From: Bacteriovoracaceae bacterium
GTDB taxonomy: Bacteria > Bdellovibrionota > Bacteriovoracia > Bacteriovoracales > Bacteriovoracaceae
Direction of reading: 5' to 3'
Assembly (NCBI GenBank): GCA_018060635.1
Contig: JAGOVR010000014.1
Location: 1-21,019 of the forward strand
Length of the DNA: 21,019 nucleotides
How positions within the stretch are numbered: the stretch's first letter is position 1; each line of letters begins with the position of its first letter. The position numbers and the translations under genes were made by a program. Below, piece by piece: positions 15,130 through 21,019 of the stretch. The notes beneath the pieces are model-generated. The model saw only the letters and a program-made list of their open reading frames with translations, was not told the DNA's origin and did not search any database.

Positions 15130-15626
15130 CAGCTTCGCTTTATTTTTTTATTTTTATTGAGCTTCTCATTGTAGGTTATGGGGATGTTAAGACGCGTAAG
15201 GTTCCTAATTTTTGGGTACTTTTTAATATCCTACTCTTTTGTTTTTTTCTCTTTTTTTTCCCTCAATATTTTGTACTGACTTGGGATACCTTCTCTTACG
15301 CAAGCCTCTTTTTAGTGCTTGGTTTTATTTTATTTCTGCTTAAAATTATGGGCGGAGGAGATTCTAAGTTTTTATTTTCATTTTTCTTGATTGTGCCTCT
15401 TTCCTTACATGATCAGGTATTTGCTCACTTATTGTTAAGTACCTTGTTGATAGGAACAGCAGTTCTCATCTATAATATCATAGAGAACTTTCAAACAATT
15501 GTTCAAGGAGTGATAGCAGGAGATATAGTAAAACTTAAAAAGTGTTTTGGCAGTAAGTTTGCCTTTATCCCCGTTATTTTTATGGCATGGTTATGGTTAG
15601 GATGGGAAAACAAATTTTTTCTTTAA
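15126..15626 (+). CDS. cpaA: prepilin peptidase CpaA/TadV (A24 family)
   Basis: This inner-membrane aspartyl protease removes the leader of Flp and the TadE/F-like pseudopilins. The 166-residue size matches the short TadV/CpaA type, which lacks the N-methylase domain of PilD. Both catalytic Asp regions are visible: YGDVKTRKVPN with Asp20 and MGGGDSKF (the GxGD motif) with Asp79. About six hydrophobic segments surround them. The start overlaps the preceding pilin gene by four bases and the end overlaps the next pilin-like gene, so the peptidase is translated together with its substrates. Confidence 0.93.
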   Translation: MTASLYFFIFIELLIVGYGDVKTRKVPNFWVLFNILLFCFFLFFFPQYFVLTWDTFSYASLFLVLGFILFLLKIMGGGDSKFLFSFFLIVPLSLHDQVFAHLLLSTLLIGTAVLIYNIIENFQTIVQGVIAGDIVKLKKCFGSKFAFIPVIFMAWLWLGWENKFFL

Positions 15627-15892
15627 AACAAAGCGGGCAATCCGTTGTCGAGTACGTTTTTTTATTAGTGGTTGTGGTTTTTCTGCTGATGACTTTTTTT
15701 AATAGTGATTTATTTCAAATGTATTTAGGGAGTGGGGGAAAATATTATCAAACGTTCTCTCAGCAGTTTGAATACTCTTATCGTCACGGTTTACCTCGTG
15801 GCCCTGCAGGTGATGAGCTGTTTAATCCGACCTATTCCCCAGGTATGGGAGAAACAAGATTTTTTGGTGGTAGAGGAGCTTATCCACCATGA
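15602..15892 (+). CDS. third type IVb pilin-like protein
   Basis: From ATG 15602 the leader is MGKQIFSLKQSG, and the mature form begins QSVVEYVFLLVVVVFLL, again with Glu +5 and Tyr +6, so this is another class III prepilin. The mature part is longer than Flp (about 85 residues) and ends in a Gly/Pro/Phe-rich tail (PTYSPGMGETRFFGGRGAYPP). An ATG at 15587 in the same frame would lengthen the leader by five residues; neither start has a normal ribosome binding site. The gene overlaps the end of cpaA by 25 bases, which suggests coupling. The stop overlaps the next start as ATGA. Confidence 0.82.
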   Translation: MGKQIFSLKQSGQSVVEYVFLLVVVVFLLMTFFNSDLFQMYLGSGGKYYQTFSQQFEYSYRHGLPRGPAGDELFNPTYSPGMGETRFFGGRGAYPP

Positions 15893-16437
15893 TCTTTCAT
15901 AATAAAAATGCGGGACAGGCTACTATTGAGTTTTTATTCACTTTTGTTTTTTCCGTAGGAATTTTATTTTTATTTGTTTCTTTGGCCATTAATTTTACCT
16001 CAGGTTATATCGCTCACTATACTACCTATATGGCTAGTCGCACTTATCTGACTTACGATAATACTAGTTTTAGTGAAAGCTTTTCTGATGACTATGCTAA
16101 AGCGCAAGCACAAGAAGTCTTTGAAAGTTTTAAATTGGAAAAACTTGCTATTAAAAACGGAGTTTTAGAATTTAATGAACCTTCTGCTAATAATCGTTAT
16201 GAGTATGTAGGAGTTCGCTATAGCTTTGAAAAAAATTTAAGTCTCTTTAAGCCTTTCGGAGGAAATCAGAAGAGTAAGTTAGTCTCAGAATCTTTTTTAG
16301 GGAGAGAACCTATCAGAGCGACTTGTTTGAAGCAAACCTGCAAGGCGATTGCTCATATTTTACAAAAGAGTGGGCTGGGCGGAACAGGAGATACCTGTGA
16401 TAATCCGCATACGACACTTTTTGATAATGGATGCTAA
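15889..16437 (+). CDS. TadE-like pseudopilin
   Basis: TadE and TadF are minor proteins with Flp-like leaders needed for pilus assembly. The 182-residue protein starts MIFHNKNAG, then QATIEFLFTFVFSVGILFLF, with Glu +5 and Phe +6, and a membrane helix of about 22 residues. The periplasmic part begins YTTYMASRTYLTY, similar to the alanine/arginine-rich stretch after the TadE helix. It has four Cys near the C-terminus (CLKQTC, and CDNPH...GC at the very end), probably disulfide-bonded. The start overlaps the previous gene by ATGA, and its stop and the next start share a base (TAATG). Confidence 0.85.
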   Translation: MIFHNKNAGQATIEFLFTFVFSVGILFLFVSLAINFTSGYIAHYTTYMASRTYLTYDNTSFSESFSDDYAKAQAQEVFESFKLEKLAIKNGVLEFNEPSANNRYEYVGVRYSFEKNLSLFKPFGGNQKSKLVSESFLGREPIRATCLKQTCKAIAHILQKSGLGGTGDTCDNPHTTLFDNGC

Positions 16438-16931
16438 TGAGAAAGACACAAGAAAATGGTCAGGCATTATTTGAATTTATTATTTTTCTTCCATTCATGC
16501 TTTTATTGTATGCTATTCTTCTAAGTATTGGTGGTGCGATTAATGGTTCTCTCAATCAGCAGAAAGCTGTGCGAGGTTATTTTTATAGTCGCATAAAGCA
16601 TAATTCTTTTTTACCGACACCCACTGATTTATCAGAGTTAGTGGTGAGTACAAAAGTAGGAATGAGTTTTATTGGTTGGAGAGAATATAGTGATGGACTC
16701 GTTCCAGTAGCACCTTGCTATAAGCTTATGCCTTTAGGCGGAGCTCTTTCTTCGGGGACTGAAAAATGTGACAATACTTACTCAGGTAATCAGAGAACTA
16801 CGCAATTTATAAGAGTGAAAACGGCTTATGGAGTGTGTTCTGCCACTTATCGTGTGTATAGTGGTGGCTTTATTCAAGCTTTGGGAACGGATGTAAGTGT
16901 GGCAGATCGTGGGGGATGTGAAACAAAATAG
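16437..16931 (+). CDS. TadE/TadF-like pseudopilin
   Basis: This 164-residue protein has leader MRKTQENG and mature start QALFEFIIFLPFMLLLYAI, which is very typical of TadE-family proteins (GQ.L.EF...LP..L.L). Glu is again at +5. The extracytoplasmic domain has Cys residues at PCYKL, KCDNTY, VCSATY and GGC near the end, an even number compatible with two disulfides. The ATG at 16437 follows the stop of the upstream gene as TAATG; an in-frame ATG at 16431 is also possible. It is the last gene before a 79-bp gap and the cpaB promoter. Confidence 0.86.
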   Translation: MRKTQENGQALFEFIIFLPFMLLLYAILLSIGGAINGSLNQQKAVRGYFYSRIKHNSFLPTPTDLSELVVSTKVGMSFIGWREYSDGLVPVAPCYKLMPLGGALSSGTEKCDNTYSGNQRTTQFIRVKTAYGVCSATYRVYSGGFIQALGTDVSVADRGGCETK

Positions 16932-16950
16932 GATAAATCTTTCAATCTCC

Positions 16951-16978
16951 TTTAGAATTTTTATTTTTTTGTTACAAT
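16951..16978 (+). promoter_or_regulatory. candidate promoter for cpaB
   Basis: TTTAGA (16951-16956) and TACAAT (16973-16978) match 4 and 5 of 6 consensus positions with a 16-base spacer. They lie in the only sizeable gap in the second half of the Tad locus. This would allow the secretion machinery to be expressed apart from the pilins. AGAAGG then sits at good distance before the cpaB ATG. Confidence 0.4.
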
Positions 16979-17010
16979 AAGTATAAGTTTATTTTTCAGA
17001 AGGGTTTTGT

Positions 17011-17847
17011 ATGAATACCCGTGCTTTTACTCTAAGTCTCGTGATTGCAGGAATTGCCATGTTTATGGTGTATTCCTATATGTCAGGTCGTGAAGCAGAG
17101 TTTGTTAAACAGTATGGAAAAATGAGTCCAGTGGTTGTAGCTAAAGTAGATATTAAGGAATTAGAACTTATCGATGATAGCAAAGTCATGATCATGAACG
17201 TTCCACAAAATTTTTTATCCCCTGGGCATTTTAAAACAATTGAAGAGCTTTATTCGACAGTGGCTTCTGTTCCTCTTTTAAAAGGAGAACAGATTACAAG
17301 ACCTAGAGTCACTTACCCTGGAGATCGCACAGGACTTTCTCGTCAAGTGAGTGTGGGGAAACGAGCTGTTTCTATTCGTGTGAGCCCTGAGCAAGCGGTG
17401 GGTAAGCTTATTAAACCTGGAGATCGTGTAGATATTTTAGCTCTTGTTGATTATGCAGGTGGAAAGAAAAATGAACTAAAACTTAAAACAATTTTACAAG
17501 ACGTTCTAGTTTTATCCACAGGGCTTTTTGTGACTAATTCTCTTCCGCTCGTTGGTTATAAAAATAGTCAAGAAGAAGTAAAAACTTTGAAACTTAATAC
17601 CTATTCTAATTATGACAATATTACCTTAGAGCTTTCTCCTTATGAGGCCCAACGACTTATGTTTGTGGTAAGTGGAGGGCTAGGCGGTCGTTGGTTTTTA
17701 TCTCTTAGAAACAACGATGACAAAGAGCGCTTGACCATTCGCGGAAGTAAACTGATTGATCTGATGGATGAAGACGCCGTTGAAGCAAAAAGATATTTTA
17801 CAGAAGAAGAAAATAAAAATAATCCTAGTCGCTTAGGTGGAAAATGA
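17011..17847 (+). CDS. cpaB: Flp pilus assembly protein CpaB/RcpC
   Basis: CpaB/RcpC is an inner-membrane-anchored periplasmic protein that works with the secretin. The 278-residue product has an N-terminal membrane helix (FTLSLVIAGIAMFMVYSYM, about 6-24) and an SAF domain beginning SPVVVAKVDIKELELIDDSKVMI. The family phrase VSVGKRAVSIRVSPEQAVGKLIKPGDRVDILALVD lies near residue 112. Later come LQDVLVLSTG and the LELSPYEAQRLMFVVSGG segment, both typical of the family. The ATG has a clear AGAAGGG. The gene ends inside the start of cpaC (ATGA overlap), so the two are coupled. Confidence 0.93.
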   Translation: MNTRAFTLSLVIAGIAMFMVYSYMSGREAEFVKQYGKMSPVVVAKVDIKELELIDDSKVMIMNVPQNFLSPGHFKTIEELYSTVASVPLLKGEQITRPRVTYPGDRTGLSRQVSVGKRAVSIRVSPEQAVGKLIKPGDRVDILALVDYAGGKKNELKLKTILQDVLVLSTGLFVTNSLPLVGYKNSQEEVKTLKLNTYSNYDNITLELSPYEAQRLMFVVSGGLGGRWFLSLRNNDDKERLTIRGSKLIDLMDEDAVEAKRYFTEEENKNNPSRLGGK

Positions 17848-19460
17848 TAATGAAAAAACTTTTTATAAGTTTTCTTTTTTTCTTGAGTTTTCAAAGCTTG
17901 TCTCAAGAGGTGCCACCTGCCCCTTTGGAAAATGAAAAAGTGGTTGAGGCTTTAGTTCCACCTGAACTTAGTCCTGTGGCGGAGGTGAATGTTCCTAAAG
18001 TTCCCGAAGCACCTGAAGTTATAAAAGAGGAAACAGCGACAGCAGAGAAAGAATTAGAAGTGGTAGTAGGAATTGATGTCATTGAAAAATTAGATTTTGA
18101 ATCTGATCGTCGCATTCAGATTGGAGCTCCTGATCTTTTATCCACAGTTTTAGTACCTCAAAAAAATGAAATTATTTTTAAGGGAGCGAAAGAAGGTAAG
18201 ACCTCTGTCACGATTAGAGATAAGGCAGGAGATGTGAGAGCTCGTTATTTAGTAAGAGTGATTACTAATAGCCTTTCTAAAACCGTTCAACAACTGCGTG
18301 AATATTTGGGAGATATTGAAGGATTAGAGATTGGAATAAAAGGTGAGAAAGTTTATGTAGGGGGAAATTTAGTTGTACCTACAGACATTGGAAGAATTTC
18401 TACTGTTTTACAATCTTATCCTGCGGTCATGAGTCTTATTCAGCTTTCGCCGCAAACCAAAGATATCATTAGTAAAAAAATGCAAGTAGAAATACAAAAT
18501 AATGGAATGAAAGATGTGAGTGTGCGAGTCGTGAATGGTGTTTTTTGGTTAGAAGGTGTGGTGAGTTCTCAAGATGAATTTCAATATGCAGAAAAAATTG
18601 CCATGGCTTATTTGCCTGATAAAATTAAACCACTGGCCCTCCAATCAGCTTCACAATTTGAGATGCTAGATCGTAAAGACCTTATTAATTTTTTAGTAGT
18701 AAATGTAAAAAAAGAACCACAACCTGCGCCTAAGCTTATTAAGATTACAAGTCAGTTTGTGAAATTAAGCAAAGATTATGGTCGTATTTTTGGTTTTAGT
18801 TGGTATCCCACGCTAGGAGGGGATGGAGGTTCTATTAATATTGGAAAGTCAGCTTCTACAGGTCAAATAACAACTAGTAGTCAAGGTACTCTCTCAGGTG
18901 TTATCTCTAACCTTTTTCCTAAACTTCATTCAGCTAAGCAAGCAGGTTATGCTCGCATTTTACAAACGGGGATGGTGGTGGTGAAAGATGGACAACAAGG
19001 AAATATAGGAGAGTCAGGTTCAGCACCTTATCCCGTAGGAACAGGAGAAGGCCAAAGCCAAGCGCAAGTGGCTACAGGTTTTAATCTTTCTGTAGGGCCT
19101 AAAGTTTTAGAAAATGAAAATGTAGAAATGAGCATTGATTTAAGTGTGAAGATGAATAATGGTCAAACAGCAGATGGAATTCCTTTAATTGTTGATAATA
19201 AAATTACCACTATTATTGTGACTAAAAGTAAGGAAGCCGCAGTGATTGGAGGAATTTCTTTTAAAGAAAATTCTACGGCCTATGATAAAGATCCTACGGG
19301 TTCTATTGATGGCAATTCAGGTTCATTTTTAGCAACGCTTAAGAGATCAAAATTATATAAAGAAAATAAAAGTCAGTACGTGGTTTTTTTGACTGCTGAA
19401 ATTATTGAGTCCGCTTCACAAGGAGTGGAAGAAGTAAGAAAGAAATTTCGTTATCGTTAG
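17844..19460 (+). CDS. cpaC: Flp pilus secretin CpaC/RcpA
   Basis: This forms the outer-membrane channel for the pilus. The 538-residue protein begins with a signal peptide (MKKLFISFLFFLSFQSLSQ; the ATG at 17850 may be used instead of 17844). A Pro/Val/Glu-rich linker of about 45 residues follows. Then come the pilus/secretin N-terminal domain (VVGIDVIEKLDFESDRRIQIG, KGAKEGKTSVTIRD), one or two BON-like repeats (residues about 150-285, with VYVGGNLV and VFWLEGVVSSQDE) and the secretin domain, whose core includes NVEMSIDLSVKMNNG and EAAVIGGISFKEN. It ends FLTAEIIESASQGVEEVRKKF. The long linker could cross peptidoglycan; that is inference. The gene sits between cpaB and the ATPase as in other tad loci. 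Confidence 0.94.
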   Translation: MIMKKLFISFLFFLSFQSLSQEVPPAPLENEKVVEALVPPELSPVAEVNVPKVPEAPEVIKEETATAEKELEVVVGIDVIEKLDFESDRRIQIGAPDLLSTVLVPQKNEIIFKGAKEGKTSVTIRDKAGDVRARYLVRVITNSLSKTVQQLREYLGDIEGLEIGIKGEKVYVGGNLVVPTDIGRISTVLQSYPAVMSLIQLSPQTKDIISKKMQVEIQNNGMKDVSVRVVNGVFWLEGVVSSQDEFQYAEKIAMAYLPDKIKPLALQSASQFEMLDRKDLINFLVVNVKKEPQPAPKLIKITSQFVKLSKDYGRIFGFSWYPTLGGDGGSINIGKSASTGQITTSSQGTLSGVISNLFPKLHSAKQAGYARILQTGMVVVKDGQQGNIGESGSAPYPVGTGEGQSQAQVATGFNLSVGPKVLENENVEMSIDLSVKMNNGQTADGIPLIVDNKITTIIVTKSKEAAVIGGISFKENSTAYDKDPTGSIDGNSGSFLATLKRSKLYKENKSQYVVFLTAEIIESASQGVEEVRKKFRYR

Positions 19461-19501
19461 TTATTAGTTACGTAGTTAATTGATAAATTAAGAGGTTGAT
19501 T

Positions 19502-21019
19502 ATGTCAGCACCTGTTGTTGCAGTTTTAGGGGGAAAGGGAGGAGTTGGTAAATCACAATTTGCCGCTAATTTTGCTTTTGCCTATGCCCAAGATACGAGA
19601 ACTAAAACCTTACTGTTAGATTTTGATCAAAAAGCAGGAGGAGATCAAAATATTATCATGGGGATGAAATCCAAAAAAAGTATTAAAGAGCTTGCTGATT
19701 TTAGTGGCGCACTAGATCCTAGGTCTATTCAGCTTTTTATAAATACTCATAAGTTAGGAGTTTCTTATATTGGAATGCCCACAGAAGCTGTGCTGGCCAG
19801 TCAAGTGAATGCCGATGCTTTAGGAAAACATTTAAAGGCCATAGGAAATCTTTTTTCTCTAACCGTTATTGATTGTGGCAGTGAACTGACACCTCTAGCT
19901 CTTAAAGCTTTAGAGTATGCGACTCTTATTTTTATAGTAGTAACTCCTGATATTTTAGCCGTCAATCAGACTAAAAAACTCTATAGTGAACTTACCACCC
20001 AGCTTTTTCATAAAGATACTTTGCAGATAGTTTTAAATTCTTATCAAAAGAATCATCCAGTTTCTCCAGAAGTTATTGCACAACAAATGGGCAAACCTGT
20101 TTTTTCTGCTATTCCACGCGATGATGAAAGTTGTGTTAATTCTCTTACCAAATCACAACCTATTATGGTTGCGGCGGCAAGTTCGGCTTATGCTAGAGGA
20201 GTACTGGACACTGTTCGTAAAATTACCCAAAAAAATCTTTTTAAATATTTACAAACACTCAGTAAACCCCAACCGACGGCTGGTGAAAGTAAGGGGGATA
20301 TTGTTAAGCGTGGAGCTTCTTGGACAGATATTAAGGCGCGTATTCATAGATCCTTAGTAGAAGAAATGGATCTAAAAAAAGCAACGGAGAGTAAAGATGA
20401 TCCCAAGGCCCAACTTATATTAAAAGAGCAAACTAAAAAAATAGTAGTAGAACTTTTGGGTAAAGAAGATGCTAAAAATATTTTGAATAACCGTGAAGAT
20501 ATGAATCGCATGGTGAAAGAAATTTTAGATGAAGCTTTGGGGCTCGGACCTTTAGAAGATTTATTAAGTGATAAAGAAGTTTCAGAAATTATGGTGGTGG
20601 GACCTGATAAAATTTATTTTGAAAAAGCGGGGAAAATAAAACTATCAGAAGTTACTTTTACCAGTGACCGTCAGGTTCTTAATGTTATTGAAAGGATTGT
20701 GGCCCCTATTGGCAGACGTATTGATGAAAAAACTCCTTACGTGGATGCTAGGCTAGCCGACGGGTCTAGAGTGCACGCTATTATTCCTCCCTGTGCTATT
20801 GATGGTTGTACAGTTACCATCAGAAAATTTCCCGATAAAGTTTTAACTTATAAAGATTTAGTAAACTATGGATCATTAACACAAGAGATGGCGGATTTTT
20901 TACGCATTTCTGTGGAAGCTCATCGTAATATTATTGTGAGTGGTGGTACAGGATCAGGAAAAACTACTCTCATTAATGTCTTAGCAGGATTTATTCCTTC
21001 CAATGAACGTATTATTACG
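19502..21019 (+). CDS. CpaE-CpaF (TadZ-TadA) fusion ATPase, right-edge partial
   Basis: The frame is open from ATG 19502 to the edge (506 codons, no stop). Residues 1 to about 245 are a MinD/ParA-like ATPase as in CpaE/TadZ: deviant Walker A GGKGGVGKSQ (10-19, signature Lys12), LLLDFDQKAGG (37-47) and VIDCGSEL (122-129). The receiver-like N-terminal domain usual in CpaE is missing. A polar linker (about 250-272) leads to a VirB11-like secretion ATPase: GLGPLEDLL (347-355), EIMVVGPDKIYFE, APIGRRIDEKTPYVDARL, IRKF and Walker A GGTGSGKTT (481-489). The last is the CpaF/TadA motor that drives Flp assembly. AGAGG precedes the ATG. Fusing the localisation ATPase with the motor in one chain is not the usual layout, where cpaE and cpaF are separate genes. 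I checked the frame line by line and saw no frameshift. Confidence 0.92.
   Translation, partial: MSAPVVAVLGGKGGVGKSQFAANFAFAYAQDTRTKTLLLDFDQKAGGDQNIIMGMKSKKSIKELADFSGALDPRSIQLFINTHKLGVSYIGMPTEAVLASQVNADALGKHLKAIGNLFSLTVIDCGSELTPLALKALEYATLIFIVVTPDILAVNQTKKLYSELTTQLFHKDTLQIVLNSYQKNHPVSPEVIAQQMGKPVFSAIPRDDESCVNSLTKSQPIMVAAASSAYARGVLDTVRKITQKNLFKYLQTLSKPQPTAGESKGDIVKRGASWTDIKARIHRSLVEEMDLKKATESKDDPKAQLILKEQTKKIVVELLGKEDAKNILNNREDMNRMVKEILDEALGLGPLEDLLSDKEVSEIMVVGPDKIYFEKAGKIKLSEVTFTSDRQVLNVIERIVAPIGRRIDEKTPYVDARLADGSRVHAIIPPCAIDGCTVTIRKFPDKVLTYKDLVNYGSLTQEMADFLRISVEAHRNIIVSGGTGSGKTTLINVLAGFIPSNERIIT

Noticed and set aside
17640..18115. Minus-strand frames of 70-88 codons opposite the cpaB/cpaC junction
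   Set aside because: They are antisense shadows of confident genes, low-complexity Ser/Thr/Arg-rich peptides produced by the complement of the Pro/Glu-rich linker.
20076..20357. A 93-codon plus-strand open frame within the last gene
   Set aside because: It is an out-of-frame shadow of the CpaE-CpaF linker region, whose own frame is continuous and matches known families.

Overview
The window is AT-rich (roughly two-thirds A+T by eye), densely packed, ordinary chromosomal bacterial DNA. No tRNA, rRNA, insertion sequence, phage gene or CRISPR array is visible. Gene content points to a Gram-negative bacterium of the Bdellovibrio/Bacteriovorax kind (Bdellovibrionota or an old-style deltaproteobacterium). 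The clues are a secretin-containing Tad pilus locus, many lipoprotein-like and signal-peptide-bearing small proteins, a recA-recX-alaS block, and a 417-aa RelA/SpoT-like protein of a type I associate with Bdellovibrio and myxobacteria. The taxonomic call is an inference from gene content, not from a marker search.

Layout. (1) 1-143, minus: the first 47 codons of a gene leaving the left edge, possibly an AMP-dependent synthetase. (2) 180-425, plus: a small unknown protein that meets the next block tail to tail. (3) 6392-422, minus: recA, recX, alaS and a peptide-type ABC substrate-binding lipoprotein, very likely one operon; the last two genes overlap by ATGA. (4) 7019-6540, minus: pgpA, with its own promoter. 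(5) 7084-9888, plus: the divergent RelA/SpoT-like protein and two exported proteins of unknown function, the second with a strong hairpin over its start site. (6) 14170-9872, minus: six tightly packed genes (unknown, exported unknown, Cys-rich zinc-ribbon protein, greA, recG, degenerate FHA protein) apparently driven by one promoter with a perfect TTGACA box. (7) 14440-14237, minus: a 440-bp gene-free gap that carries a probable 6S RNA with its own promoter. (8) 14647-21019, plus: a Tad (tight adherence, type IVb pilus) locus: flp pilin, a second pilin-like protein, cpaA/tadV prepilin peptidase, a third pilin-like protein, two TadE/TadF-like pseudopilins, cpaB, the cpaC secretin, and a fused CpaE-CpaF ATPase running off the right edge.

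How it fits together. The Tad genes follow assembly logic: five proteins with a class III leader (G|Qxxx[E][Y/F]) are cut by the CpaA peptidase encoded among them, CpaB and CpaC form the periplasmic and outer-membrane channel, and the terminal protein joins the MinD/ParA-like localisation ATPase and the VirB11-like assembly motor in one chain. The housekeeping blocks combine recombination and repair (RecA, RecX, RecG), translation and transcription quality control (AlaS, GreA), phospholipid synthesis (PgpA) and global regulation (6S RNA, possible alarmone enzyme).

The items most worth a second look are the CpaE-CpaF fusion, the unannotated 6S-like RNA, and the RelA/SpoT-like protein that keeps the synthetase motifs but has an unrecognised N-terminal half.
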